Shown here piece by piece: positions 38,454 through 52,833 of a stretch of DNA of 64,000 nt. The stretch is from the NCBI RefSeq assembly GCF_021155775.2, contig NC_060235.2, positions 32,714,607-32,778,606 on the forward strand, in the 5' to 3' direction. Under the pieces are notes generated by a model. That model had not been told where the DNA came from, did no database searches, and worked only from the letters and a program-made list of their open reading frames with translations. Source of the stretch: Neodiprion pinetum (lineage: Eukaryota > Arthropoda > Insecta > Hymenoptera > Diprionidae). Position numbers and translations under genes: made by a program. Numbering within the stretch: position 1 is the stretch's first letter; every line of letters begins with the position of its first letter.

Positions 38454-39446
38454 CACAATTATTGTTCACCCGATGTAAAAAAGTCCAAAAAAAGAACTTT
38501 GAATTAACCTTTGCATATTTTGCGATCAACATGACCTGATCAACTACACCATATAATCACGACTCGTCACAGCAATCTAGCTTGCAAATTGCAACGTCAC
38601 CGGCAGCCGTACACTAAAGAACCCTTATCGACACATACTTTCGTTTATCATCGTTGCATGGTGGAAATAGACCATTAAACCACAATTCCGACTTCTCAAC
38701 TGTAATTGATTCTGAGACCATGAAAAGTTAATGAGACCATTCATTATTCAGAAAATCGCGCGATTCTTACGTATAATTAACTTAAGAGTTTTTTGGTAAA
38801 TATTTTATCGGACATCGTATCATTTTGTTTAAGTGTTAGCGAACGAGTAAAATATTGAACGACTCACGATATGTTTCGAGTGATTTTTCATTCGTTTCTT
38901 CTTACTCTGAGTTCATTTACGTTTCTTTCAGATTTCGAATATTGAAATTGTATAGATTCATATTCGAGTTATCCTGCCGAGTCTCCCACGTGCCATTGTA
39001 CATTCGTAAAACCTCTCAAAATTCATTTATGCGGACAAATGGTTAAAAAATGTTGAATAAATTCGTTCCTCCGCACGTTCGTTGTCGAAAGATGTGACGT
39101 CGAGTGGCAAATGTCTGCAAATTTTTGATTAACCAAAGAAAATAACCAGTTCCAAAATTACCGTGTATGATAATGACGTTATTGGCCTGGTTATGTGTTA
39201 TACCAGCGGTTGTAAAGCCTACCGAGAGCCGGTGTTTACTGTCATCTTTATTCCATTACATTTTTCCTCGAGAACTTAAACCATCCAAACGCGATACGCG
39301 AAATTGAAATATCGCTGAACAAAAATACATCAGCTCGGGAACTCTTCCCGCCTCATTTCGGGGGCGAGTGAGCAACGGCGAGAGGGCTTAAGAAAACAAT
39401 TACAGAAATACGAGCGCGTAATTCCAGGTATAAGGGAACGAATGAG

Positions 39447-39475
39447 AGATGGATGGATGGATGGATGGATAGATG
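39447..39475. repeat. (GGAT)n microsatellite
   Basis: Six perfect GGAT units with one final variant (AGAT). Confidence 0.9.
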
Positions 39476-42400
39476 GTCGGGTGGGCGGAGAAACGGACGG
39501 ATGCCGGAGTCGGTGGGGTTGGCAAAGTCCGTCGTAATTACAATATTTTATTGACATTTCGGTATGCCAGCTATGTTGCAATTGTTTCCGACGATAAAGC
39601 TCGCTGAACGGTGAAGTACAGTTAAGTTATCGAGTTGAAACCGAGACTGTTTGATTCGCCCCTTTGAATGTTTCTCTGAACGTCTTTCTAAAGTTGCACA
39701 CTGTCAAAATTGACCAAAATCGCTCGGTCTGAGCTACTATGGTAGAATTGTCGTCGCCGATTCGAAAATTTGAGATCAGATAATGTTAGATTGACACAGA
39801 AATACGGTCTATAGAATTCCACATCGCCTTTTTCTGACGGTGCACGCATTATCTGCAAGATGATGAGAAAACAGAGAATCGAAGATTGGGTCGAACGCTC
39901 GCGTGATTGGAAACCAAAGACTTGTCATCTCACCTGTCGTCAGCTGTTAGTTTGAAAAACGATTCGTGCCAGGATGTATAGGGTTGTGGTGGCCATAAAC
40001 GGTACGTACGATCTACCATCCGATGTATTACGTTCCTAATTACGAATGTACAATGTCACGTGAGCACGCATGGAGAGCTGGTACGGGTTGTTACGCGGCA
40101 AAGCATAAGTCTTCGATCTAAAAATACATATCGAAAAGTGATGGAACCATTGCTGCCAGAGACGTGGGACACTCGCCTGAAGCTTTTGCCAAACGTGTCG
40201 GTTTGATGTACGTGCAGTCCGCTTATCCACTCACGTAAAGACGAATCATAATTTATTCCATCGCGTGGAAGAACGAATCGAAAATACTTTTCGCTCGGTT
40301 CCAAGCTTCGAGTAAATGCGCAATGCAAAAACGTCGGCCATTGGTGTGGCAGGTTTTTTAATCTCTTCATATTTCAACAGCCTTTGTACGTTAACTGCTT
40401 CATCCGGAATGAACAACGGGCAAAATATTTATCTCAGAGACGTCGGGGTCAGACTGGGATTTTTGTATCTACATAAGAAATTGCATATCTTCATACTTCA
40501 ATGAGAAGCCATGTTGCCACGCAGTTTAAGTCCAACGGCATCTAAAATTTAAATATCTAATTCCAGCTGTCGTCTAGCTCATATACATTCCCGTTTACCT
40601 CGGTTCGACTTCAAGGGTCGCGTTGCACTTAGTATTTCACCACCTCCGATACAGTCTAGGATTGTAGCTCAACTTCTGACCGCTTGTTATACTGCCTCGG
40701 TGCAGCTCTCAGCGGCCACCACAAGCCCGAGAATCCTGTATCAGCGTGCATGAATTTCAACGATGACCTAACTTCGTTTACTTGTCGAAGGGCACGTAAT
40801 CGCTAAGAAGCTAGTTAATTTTCGTCAAAGAGCTCAATCAAGATCTCTGGAGGTGATAAAGTCCAGCGTATTTCGCGACGTGTCGGATATTCGTACGATA
40901 GTAATGAAAATGCGAATGAGAAGTAGTAACGAAACCTAGAGAGAGACCCGAGGCTTTTATTCGGAGGCTTGCAGATTCAAGATATATGTATAATATATAA
41001 TACGCTCTTAGTTCAGTCTTAACTCCCGTTCGTAGATGATAACTTTGAAAAGTCTCATCTTTGCTGGGGCTAATTTACTTCTTCGAACGAACAAATAGAA
41101 TAAATTTAATTCTCCTCTTAGTTCTGTTATTCAGAGCTGAGAAACCGATGGGCGGAGAGGTTACCTCCCGAAGGAGCGTATAAGGGATGCCTTATATCCT
41201 GAAAGGCTACAGTCAACGAATGGCGGCAGCTCTCCTCCAGCTCTTTCCAACACTCTCCAACCAGGCAACAAGCTAACAGCATTACCGCATATAACGAATT
41301 CATCGTTTATAACTTGAGTCTAATTAGCACTGAACTCTTGACGTATTGTCTCTTCGTTCCTTCACGGAGAAAACGAGAAGTTCGTGAATAAGTCCCCTTC
41401 ATTCGCACCCTTCGTTTCGTACAAACGGCGTATGACAGGCAATTGAGCGAATCGCAGATGCGCGTGAGATTGTGGTTTTTGATCTTTTTACATCGCTGTC
41501 CTTGTTTCTCTTCTCAATTGTAAAGTTTTCACTTAAAACCGCGACGTGATTCGAAGCGCGCCGTCGCCCTCGTTTGTACGACGAACGACAACAGGTGAAA
41601 TAATTGCAGAAGCAAACTCTAATTACCGTACAGGTACTACCAATCTCCGATATAGTCTCGCTTGTAAGGCCGGCGGAATGTGAAACACCGGCGTAATTTC
41701 GAATTTCAAACTAGCCTCCGTTGTTCAATCCCCCGAAGGACCGATCGACCCGCTACCACGTATATCGGTGATCGACGTCGAACAAATCGTAGCGAGCTTT
41801 TCCTTTTGTTTCCCCATTTTATTTCCCAGCGAAACAATAAAGTACAAACTTTGCCCCCGCGAAGGGCGGGGCTACATTTGTTTTAATCGGAATGCTTCGA
41901 TCGCGACTTTATAGTACACGTATACCTTCTCGGCTCGTCACTCATTCGGGGGATCACGGTACGCTGAAGACAGAGAATGGATTGCGCGTTCACGAGGCGT
42001 TATCGCCATCCCGGGTTATCAGTCTCGTACATGGATGTTCCTCGTTGCGTTGGGACTGATTGCGAGGCGAAGATTATTGAAAGTAGGCGCGGTATAAATC
42101 GATCGAAAAGTTTCACACTGTCGGACAATTCGCAACCGCGTCAGTACCAGCGAATGTTTCTTCCACCCCGTGAGTGAAACTTTCGATAAATCGTTAGATT
42201 ACTATTTATACGTGCGCACGTGCGTGTGTGTAAATGGTATAGGCATATCCCAGAGACCATAAATTCTTACGTTTAAATTGTTCAAGTGGTGTCGTGAATT
42301 GAAACTGCCGAATAAATGCATGATTTATCGAGGTGCCTTCAGGAACGTTTTCGCACATAAAACTTCCAGTGTATACTTATTGCACCGTAACACCCTGTAT

Positions 42401-42662
42401 ATCATCATAAAGCCGTTTGCCAAAATTTGATGCGGACGAAGCCGCGTCGATAAAAATGTTATGGCCGCCCCGGTATACTGCTCAGGTGTGTTATCGTCTA
42501 CCGCGATCCGAAATATTTTCACGGTATGTTAAATCATCTCGGAGGAACTCAACGTTTCTAACTTTGATACCGCGTCACAAAAAAATATAAATTCAGCGTT
42601 TTTATTCGCAGTATATTTATACGTATTGATATGTATCATCTTTTCTTTGACGCGTAACATAT

Positions 42663-43310
42663 TCAAATATGTTGGTAAAAACTAATTGCAATATCGGTTA
42701 AAATATCGAATTTTTGCGCCAGCAGACGTTCGATTCTACGAACTAGAACATACCTTTTTGAAAAACTTTTCTCATTGTAGGTGAAAGAAAAAGGACGAAC
42801 TATTTGACTCGATATTTTTTCCTCGTCAACGAGTGAGGGGAAAATCGAAACGTGGGGTTGATTCGTGACAAGCTGACCTTCCGGTGTGATTACACGGCTT
42901 GATGTCGGCTTCTGTTTGTTTCTACTTTCCGATATCGGCATCGATGCGGTAACCGTATCCCGTATATATACACGTGGATGCAAAGCGTATATACGCGAGC
43001 CAGCAACGGACATGTAATACACATTAGTCAAGCGTGAACGTGTGTATGAATAAATATTCGAGGCATGTCGATGTATATACATATGCATATTGTGCCGGAG
43101 AGTTCGCATTGTTTCCCACGAATTGTTCGGCTCTTTCAGCGCATCGAAAAAAGTGAAAATTCCAACGAACGATGCCGGGGGCAGCGAGCGGTGCAGACGG
43201 CTCGGAAATTTATGTAGAAATAAAATTGAAATTAAAATTCGCTCCTCTATGGTCGAACGGATGAAAGTCCGACTCAGGGGCGAGCCGGCGAAAAGAAAAA
43301 TACCTGCCAA
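42663..43310 (-). other. Longest open frame of the window, probably not coding
   Basis: This is 215 codons on the minus strand, slightly longer than I would expect by chance in 64 kb of this composition. The middle part simply translates TATACGTA-type sequence into Tyr/His/Ile-rich peptide. The last 75 or so residues (around LVDEEKISSQIVRPFSFTYN and RYVLVRRIERLLAQKFDI) look more protein-like. There is no recognisable domain and no clear splice or poly(A) context. Confidence 0.12.
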
Positions 43311-44639
43311 CGACCCCTTCGAGGTTCGACGTCACCCGGACGACAGCGATACGTTGGTTTGACCGCCGCGTGGCGTTGGCAAAAGTGACGCTCTGACTTG
43401 ACCGATTTGGGAGATTAACGGCTAAATGCACCCTTGATCGAAGCACCCGTATAAAGTTCCATTCAACCAGCTCGGCCATGCCGTGTCTCCCCATTGCAAT
43501 CCTCTTCACCCCCTATCATAGCTTGTCCTTTATTCTGTTTCTGGCACGATTCTTTTCGCGATCTTTTTCGCCCTCGTTTCGCCTTTTCATTCCCGCTTTG
43601 TCCCGCGGTCTGGTATTGTCAAGTTCCTTTTTAATTCCCGGTGATACTTGCCAGCGCTCAGTTTATCGCTCGTAAGACAGAACCGTGCAGCGGTAACGAC
43701 CAATTAAAAAGCGCAATTTGTTTACTTCTCATCTCGTTATCCTTCTTCCACACCTCGTAAAATTGCCGCAAGGGTTAATCTACCTCTTTGCTTTGCCTGC
43801 GGTAATTATGTATACGTATACCTGAGCCGTTGCACCGGTGGTTAGAATCGTATGTCGTTTTTCGGAAAAAATCACTGACGTCGAATACGTATCTCGCGAC
43901 TGCGATTTACGGATAAACTCTTTGAAATGCACGCTTTACCGGAAATTAAAAATTCCTTCGCTCAGCGGACGCGCAGGATGGATTCAGCTGAGTGCAGACG
44001 CGTCGTGCTCATCGAACGCTGTCATTTTTAGTCTGCAGGCGTCTAACTTCGTCTCGTTTTTCCTGAGGGACGGAACGTCTTCGAGACGATTTTATAATAT
44101 GCTATCAATTTCACGGATCCGTGCTCTTGTATCATTCACATTTCACAGTAAGGATATGCCGGATGAGTGTAGAGGTCTTTCCGAATATCGATCGTATAGT
44201 CAACCGAAATTCGCTCATCCATTGACGAATAGACGTAATAGATACACGGATCTGATATCGTCGCCGCTATTTCGGGAATTTCGGCTTACTTAATTACAGC
44301 AATCGAGGTAATTGCAAATTAGTCTCCGGTTTATGATTCTATTCGATTTGAGGGCAAAGGGTAGCAGCTGGATTACTGCAAGCTTGCTCAGGATTCCCAT
44401 TGCATTTAAACAGTTGTCAAATGTTTAAATCACCAATTTCCAGCGTACGTTTGATACAAATTGATGGTAATTGAGAATAAGTAATGCCCGTCCAATCGAT
44501 TAAACAAATCGATCTGTGCAACTATTTCAGGAACTTGTTAATCAAAGCATAAATCATTCCGCCATCTGCTGTATCAGGGATGGCCAATTTCATCAGACCC
44601 GAGATCTACTGTTTACTGTCCAGATTCAGTGCGATCTAC

Positions 44640-45180
44640 CAATCGCAAATGTTTACCACACACGGAGGGAAAGGATTATTTGAGTCAAGCGATATTCGTT
44701 TGATTCAACGAAATGCTTTAGTCAAATCCGGCGAACACAATACCTACCTAATTCAACAAAATACATTTGTCGGATGAAATAATTGTGACAACGTAATATA
44801 GAATTGAATCAAGCCTTTGAATGATCACGCTGACTATCAATTTATTCAAGATAATACGGCGTGAGTTCCTTGCGATAATGTGAATTTTGTATCAAGAAAA
44901 TGTGTGATTGAAATGACAAAAAAGTTTAGTTGAACGCACCTTATCGATTTATTTCAAAAACATGAAATTGTTCTGTCAAAACTAATAAAGCTTGTTCTTA
45001 TTCACGTTTTGTTCAGTCAAGAGTTCAATTTTTCAAGCAAATAGTGAAATTTGTTGTTACAAAAATCTTTCATCAAATGATATCATTTATAATCAATTGT
45101 TTATTTCAAGTTGTCGTATTTGAAACAAGTAAGGAATTAACGTGAATTGACTCCAGCAAAATCTATTTTCTAGGTGAAAA
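44640..45180. repeat. AT-rich block dense in TTCAA/TTGAA motifs
   Basis: This segment is clearly richer in A+T than its flanks. It contains more than ten variants of a short motif: TTGAGTCAAG, TTGATTCAAC, TAGTCAAA, AATTCAACAAA, TTGAATCAAG, ATTCAAGA, TAGTTGAACG, TTTCAAAAA, CAGTCAAG, GTTCAATTTTTCAAG, TTTCAAGTTG. Both orientations occur (TCAA and TTGA), sometimes forming small palindromes. No coding frame or splice signal was recognised. It looks like a degenerate satellite-like or non-autonomous element sequence. Confidence 0.4.
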
Positions 45181-45942
45181 AATTTCTTTCGTTCCGTGCA
45201 GAATTGAATGAAATATTTTTTGACAGTCTTGTATTTTTCCTTGCCTTGTCGCGATCGTCCGGCCTAATAGCCACGATCGACCGACTGGCCATCCCTGTGC
45301 TATATGATGCAGACCACGCTTGGTATTCAATAAAAGCGACTGCAGCGTAGTCAATTCTCGAAAATAGTTTCTCCATCACACGTCCAAGTACATCTTATAC
45401 GTTATGTAACGAATACGAGATGTTTTCAATCGAATTTCTCACCCCGCACTGTCACGTATTATTCTCCAAGAATTTTGCGGAAAACGCCATACGTATGATG
45501 ATCGATTCGTACGTTTGTTTCGAAAGGAAAGCTGGTTTACCTCCAGGGAAATATTGAAACGATTCGCGGAGGAACTCGAGGCAGCAGTGTGGGTGCACTT
45601 GTGCTTTATACGCCGACCCACTTCCCCTTCGGGTTTGCTCTGTGTCGAAACAAATTCATCGATAAATCTACTCAACGAGATTGCGAAACGTGAATCGAAA
45701 CGAAGATCGTCAAATATTTGCGGGAGCCCGCGGCGCAGGCGGCGGGTATAAGGGATGGCTGTAAAATGATAAGCCGCTCCAACTATAGCAATTTACGGAA
45801 ACACGCGGGAGGCCCTCATCTATCGAGGCTTCGCCACGTTTCGAGCAGGAGAGCACTGACCCTGATTGTAAGTCGGAATCCCCGCAGACTGTGCCCAGGC
45901 ACGCCTTGTACTCTCTTTCGCTCTCTTCCCTCCCTCATCCCC

Positions 45943-45964
45943 CTCCTCCTCCTCCTCCTCCTCA
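45943..45964. repeat. (CTC)n microsatellite
   Basis: Seven CTC/CCT units in a broader pyrimidine-rich stretch (45905-46060). Confidence 0.85.
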
Positions 45965-47680
45965 CCCTTCCCTTCACCATCCCTATCCCTCTCCCTGCGT
46001 TTCCTTCGTCATCCGCCCACCTTTTCCCACTTTGCGATCCGACCCACACCCTCCCCGTACCCCCCGCATGTTTGCACAGTTTACGATGTTTGTGTTTGCC
46101 CTAAACCCTTATTGTTATTTATAACCCTTGCTTTCCCGCGCCGGGGCGCCGGGCGTCGATGCCGACGTGCTAATATACTCGATTTAATGAAACTTGTAGT
46201 GTTTACTCCCGTTGAGACGTTCTCCCGCGGAGACGCCGCGATGTCGGACGTCCGCTATAAAATTAACCAATTTCACTCCGAGAAGGTGCGTATTTCTAAT
46301 TGTCAGACACCCGCGAACTTTTAAATTCTCCTTTTTTTTTTAGTAATTCTCAAGTATCGTGCACAGAGCACGCATTGAATCAAACCTCGTCGAGTCCCCT
46401 GCATTGTACAATTAAACAGCACATCCTATACAACCCGAAAAAAAGATCCCTTGTTTGCGTTCGACCGTATATAAGCTAATTTCACGAAATATTATGCACT
46501 TGCAGGGTGATGCCAGGTATACGTGAATTCATCCGAGATCGGGGAAAGTTCTTCAACGTCCTTTCCCTTTTCCAAAATCTACTTCAGAGAATGCTGAAGT
46601 ACCGCCACTTCTTCCCAACGTACCGGAACTTTGTAACGAATGCCGACGGTGAGGCTCAAGCTTGACGTTTGAAAAGTTTCGGGTGACCCCGTCGACATCA
46701 CCCGACAAAAGCTAACTAAGATCGCACGAGGAACAATGCCGGAATCCCCTGTGGATACAATGGGGAGCTTACAACGATAGGCCAGCGTGGAAGCGGCCCG
46801 CGAAATCCGACCGCCTGGTTCAATAACGTTTAACCTTATACTTTGTCGAAGCTCGCTTGGTCGCCATGCCGCTCCGGCTAGCTTACTCTTGGCTCTGTAC
46901 TCGTTTCACACCCCGCCTTACAGTCTTATCGCCCCCCGGGTCTCCGACATGTCGACAAATTTCTATCACACCATGTCCGGCTAAACCGGGAATGAAGCGG
47001 GCCATGAAAGTGCCGAAAGAACGTGATTTACTCCATTGTTCGATGAGAACGATTATATTTCCATGCTGAAAGCGAATCTGGGAATAGGAATTCTCGATCT
47101 GCGCTTCCGGTTTTCAGAAAATCTAATCCAAACGAGGTATACTTCGGCGATCAAGTTTAGATTGCGCATCGGAGAGTCTCTTGAACAATGACTTTATTTG
47201 GTTTGATGTGAAACAAATTGGGTGGGTGAATTCTGCGAAGGGTAATTACTCCCGGAATTTCTTAAGGGTGGATACCTAGTTGTTTGAAATCGTTGTAAAC
47301 AAAAAATGGAAAAGTTGCCTTTCCGGTGGTTATGACGGTGAGTTTCAGGGTTTCTTTATTCCAAACGGGAAAATGCTGCAAGGAAGCTGGATGGAATTTG
47401 TGCACTTTACGACCTGCCAAAGTGTCTTCACGATCCAGAGTACCTACGTATAGCTATTACGGAAATAAGCCAGATGTGTATTTTCAATACCTGCACATTC
47501 TATTCGCAAGCGATGCGCGTTACGCTTATTTCGCGATGTGCGGCGGCGTGACATCAGACACGATCGACTGCTGCTGCAGAGAGGAGGAGACGTAGCTACG
47601 AGCGGGGAGCGGGCGTTTCACTGGAAAACGCAATTTATCATTCGAGATTCGCAAGAAAACCTCGGATCACTTCAAGGATC

Positions 47681-47730
47681 GAATTGAGTCGAGTTGAGTC
47701 GAGTTGAGATGGTTCGGGTTGAGTTAAGAT
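47681..47730. repeat. Short tandem array of GAGTT/GAGTC units
   Basis: GAATTGAGTC-GAGTTGAGTC-GAGTTGAGAT is followed by a degraded GGGTTGAGTTAAG. It is a 10-bp unit repeated about three times. A related short stretch (GTCAAGTCGAGTCAAGTTAA) occurs at 20455-20475. Confidence 0.75.
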
Positions 47731-50541
47731 GCCCGTTTCCCTTTCCGGATGGAAAAATTGAGTGCGGTAGCAGCGGGAAGTATCCCGTTCCGCGAGTCAA
47801 AGGACACACGTAAAGCAGAAGATTCTGGGGGAATTCCACCGCGGAAAACCGGGAGCGGCAGCTGCCAGGCGTTATAAGCGAGCATAGAGGGTGAACCGGA
47901 AGTCAAAAGCCCCGCGCGTATTTTTGCTGCACTTCTACCGTTACGATTTTTTCAATCGCGAGCGGCGAGCCTGCAGCGGGATGGGAAAATGTTGAAAAAG
48001 AAAGATGAACAAGGAAATACGGGGGACTGGATTGGCGAAAAAGTGACGCGCCCCTCGCATGCCTCTCCAAATATCAATTTAACGCGGATTTTTGACTGAC
48101 GTTATCAGCGTTGAGATAAAAATATATGCACAGATAATGAAAGGAAAAGACACGCCACTTTCTGGAAAGGGTTTCCATATTTATTCAACCCCGAAACGAT
48201 CGGTGCACGGTGTATACGTCGGCGTATGTAGTCGCGGGGTGAGGGGGTAGGCGAACGAAAGGGGCGAGAGAAAGCGAGCGAACGTCTGGAGAAGATAAAG
48301 ATAAACGCTCCGCCGCATCGCCTCCACGCACTTGCCTTACACTTGCTGGATCTTACCGTCTGTATATTTAATTTCCGACGAGTCGAATGGAATTGTTCGC
48401 GGCAGGGGGATGCGGAGATTGGCAAAAGAGGGAAACTTGCTATACTGCTCCGGAGATATACTCAATTCATCTTACAGTCTCCCCTGCACGCCCGATTTCT
48501 TCGCTCTCCTCCCGCAACACCGCGTTTATTATCACGCCATTTCCATCCTTTCGCGTCATTGTCTAGAAACATCGGTGGTCGGTTGGCGTGTTGATGAATA
48601 ATTGTAGGGTTCGTAGAATCGTATTTCATCGCTGATCCTGCTTGGTCAAGTATCTGACCGCAATTACAACGCGTCGCTCAAAGTAGAATGCTAATTTGAG
48701 GAGTTTGGCATGCCTGCGGATCGCTGACGATATACACCGTCACGATCCGTGTCAGTGCGCAATTAAGACCGGATATGTTCTCACTCCGGCAGAGACGCGA
48801 GGGGCGGGGTTTCGCCGTTTCCCGAGAGGATAACCTACCCTTCCTCCTTGTCCGAGTTGAGTTATCGGTGTCGGTACGATGTTATCGATAAATTCACCGC
48901 TTCGTCCGGAGAGAAGGACGAGATGGGCTCGAATAAAATCGGGACAAAGAGGAGGAGGCTGCGAACTTGTCGGCAAAGAACTTGTCGGCTGCTGCAGGCG
49001 GTATAGTTTTGCAGTGTCTGAAACTCAGCGTCATGATACATTCGACGTTCACTCCGTCCGAAACACGCAGTATACGATCCAATTTCATCAGATTTAACAT
49101 ACCTACCTTGTACTCGACGAGATGAACGTAGACTCTTCGCACTTTGAGGTGTATCTTTCCGTTCTCCCTTAATATCCATCAACTGCAGACGTAGGCAGCC
49201 AACGGAACCCAGCCTAATGGAAAAGAGTTCATCCGTACGAGGTATTGCACACGGTCCAGAGTTGAACCGAGTTATAAAAGCCGGTCTACCGGCCGATCGA
49301 ATACCGCAACGCGTTTGTTCCATTTAATTAAATAAATTGGATTTCAAACAATCGGATTCGCACGATTTCCCAACCGCCACAATGGCTACTTTGAAGTGCA
49401 GAATACGTTTACTTCCAGGTCCGAGCCGGTTCATCTACCGGGGTAAAAGGATATTGTTTAATCATAACGTCGGAGTCCCGTCGAGTTGCAAGGCCCTTCC
49501 GAGACGAGGGTAAAATAGGAAAAGAAAACTAGAGAAAAAGCGGAGTTGAAAGTGAAAAGCTTCAGTCGGTAGACTATGGAAAAAAAAAGAACCACATCGT
49601 GTCTCTCCCGCTTTGTTTCTCTTTTTCCCCCGACAGACCCTCTGGCATTGCGCCGGTCGACTGTTCGGAAACTCAGGGGCGAACAGCGTGTTCGTTCGTT
49701 TGTTCGTTTGTTCGCTCTACAAGTCTTTTCGTACCCCAGGCTTTGTAATTACCGAGGCTGCCGGCGTGCGAGCGTACAGGTATGTATTGCTCGTGATTAA
49801 ATTCACGGTTTCGGCCGTCGGTCGTCGAGGTACCGAAACGCTGAGTTTCGACTGGAAATTATTCGGTTGATACATAGACGGATTAAATACCGACGCGCAA
49901 TCCACCCCGTCGAGAGATGCGACGCAACCCTTCGAACGCCTCAGACGCGGCTTGTAACGTCTTTCAAAACGCCGTTGACAGATGGGTCGCCCAAGCTTAT
50001 ACGGATCCCGTGCTCTTTCGGCTATATATTTTATACATAATATACACGTGATATACCACACGATACAACGCCTTACATGCCTCCGTTCAACCCTGTCAGC
50101 CGGATAATTCCGTTACAAAACGCCTCCGGCATCCAACCCTCGAGGCGTGCTTTTTTTTTACGAATCGTGAGGGAAGGAAGGAATCACCCTCAACAAAACA
50201 CGTAATGGTACCGAACGGATTTCAATTCCAAAATACGTGTCCCGATTTCCCTTCACGTATGCCTCGTGAAACGGAGTCGCAAGCTTCGTTGAACAAAGAA
50301 TTCAATTCATCCAAGATCAATTATCCAGACGCTCGTCATCGTCGAGTAGGTTTTCACATCACCCCGTGATTCTTGACGGTAATTATGCACGATTTGTATC
50401 ATATTCCGGTTACACGCGAGATTCGGATTGATTTCGAGTCTCGGGTACAAATTTAAATTTCGAACGAGCGTCGACGAGTATCAGTGAGTCTCTTCCTGCT
50501 CGAGTTATGAGGGAATAAAAAAGAATGAAAACAGAAAGAGA

Positions 50542-50564
50542 AAGAGAGAGAGAGAGAGAGAGAG
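50542..50564. repeat. (AG)n microsatellite
   Basis: About 11 AG units preceded by two interrupted AAAGAG units. Confidence 0.9.
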
Positions 50565-52819
50565 TAAGGGTCGATTGAGCCGTAATATCTTGATTAAAAT
50601 AATTTATCACCGGGTAGTGACAGGGTGATTGGCTATCCTGAGTTAAATATGATGGAGTGTTTCCATCTTTTTTGCACTAGGTATATCTGCGTACGTGTAC
50701 AACTGATTCTCATACCCAGGCACGGTTAAATTGATACTTTCGTGTACCTAATACTCAGGACGAGCCGACGTGACGGGTTACATCAGCCTCGGTCATTGAC
50801 TACATTTTTGTGCCTTCGTTTGCCGCGCCGAACGAGTGCCCATTAATTTTAACATTCTTTCGCCCTGTGCTTCTCGTGCACACGCCGTCCGTGTAGGTTC
50901 CCCGGGGAAAAAGAGCACATTCAAACGTTGTTTTTCCCAGTGGTGAATTAAACAGGAATTAATTACAACAGGGGTTGAAATTTTTCGCCCGTCTGCCGGT
51001 TCGTCAATGTCTGAAGATCAAATGGTGCATCTGATATTTTTTATACTTTCTTCAGTTTCTCAATTCTTCGACGTATATTCCCTAGTCGGCAAATCATCTG
51101 CTCCAGACAGTTTCATTTCTGTTTTTCGACAGTCTCCCGGGCTGAGCTAGTTTTTAAACTCTTGACTACAAGCTCTCAGAGTCAGTTGGACAATTGCCGC
51201 GGTACCTCGTTGCTGAATATTCCTCTATCGCGTTTGCAACAGAAATATGGACTCTCTGAAGGGTGAAATCGTCGCGGAAAATACGAAGCCTGTGGTGCGA
51301 GGAACTTGCACAAGTAAATAGAAAGGCAGAGTGAAATACCGAGTAGGTATGTACCTACACCTTTAAATTAGTTTGCTCGAATCTACTGTCAGCATCCTTG
51401 ACCCTTGGGTAGCGGTATCCTTGTATACAAACCTAGATATGAGAGGATTTCAATGAATACACGATTGAAAGACCACTTTGAACTCTCACGAGAGGACTCC
51501 TCCTCTCTGTCAAATGCCGATAATTAATTGATCGTCGTTCCCCCGCGTAGTGGTTGAATTTTTAATCTCACTGTGTGACCCGAGCACGCTTTTCTCTAAT
51601 TAACGACGGTGATAGGCGCGTGGATACTGGTTATGAAATGTGAGTAGCCTCGGGGTAGAATTCAGGATACAACCAAACCATTTATGGGATTAAAAGAACA
51701 CAAAGAAAGATAGAAAATAAAACTGAATAACTCGTAACCCTGCTGACGTATAATAGACGAGTCGTAAAAGTTTTCTTATTACAGCTAAAATTACTCTTGC
51801 CGCATTGTTGCACGGATGCGAGAAGTAGGTATAGGTAGATTGAAAATAAAACATCAGCGCAATATTTCACAGAAATATTTCTGAAATACTTGTATATACG
51901 CGCTGCGCGGATGGCGGAGCGAGGAAAAGCACCCTGAGGCCCAACGTCGAGAACTCGGGGAGTCCGTAATTGGCACGAACGAGAAAGTCTAAGCCGCATC
52001 GCGTTGCAGTATCTTCCTGATTGGTTGCGGGGAGGCTTCGGGCCGTCATCCCTCGTACCGGAAAAATAACATTGCGATAAATAAATGAAAAGAGGCGAGA
52101 GGGCGAGAGAGCGGCGAAGCTGTGCGTTGATCGAATGCGACAGAGACGGGGTGAGAATTAGAAAGGGAAAAAGGAGGTATACGTTATTATAATCCCAATT
52201 AATAGAGCCCGGTTACCCGGGTAAGCCGGGGTTGGGAAGGGTAAAACTGTTTTCCCAGAAGAGTGGTCGCCGAGAATCTCGTTCCAAGCGCCAACGGAGA
52301 AGTAGTGCGGTCACCGTGAATTAACTTTATCATTCCGTTTGTCCCGGAACTCCGAGCTTACACTCGAAATACGTGAGTGATAATCCGGTCGTGATGTACG
52401 TACGTAAATTTAAATACCGACATTCCGACACGTGTCTGACTGATAATTTGCGATCCACTGTTGTTTGAATGATGTTGTACTGACTCGTGACGTGCACCGA
52501 AGAGGAGGTTGGAATGTGAAAGGAACGGCGGAACGGATATCATTGTTGTTTAAATTAAATCGTGAACACTAAAATGAATCCGCCAATGACGGTGGGGTGC
52601 GTAAAAGGAAAGCGAAGGACCGAGGCCTTCCCACAGGTATCCGGAAAAGAGGCTATACGGTGGTCTTAAGCCTCGCCGGCACTTACTGAAATGAGAGTAA
52701 TTAATTACAAAATATATTGCCCGCAAGCGGAAAAGCTACCCTGGGAGTTGTTCAAACTTCAAAACTTTGATGATAACCGCATTTTTTGACTTAACTTCAA
52801 TTCTAGCTAATTAAATATT

Positions 52820-52833
52820 CCCCCCCCCCCCCC
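52820..52833. repeat. C14 homopolymer
   Basis: A run of 14 C followed by TGCCCCTACCC. A length this long is error-prone in assemblies. Confidence 0.9.
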
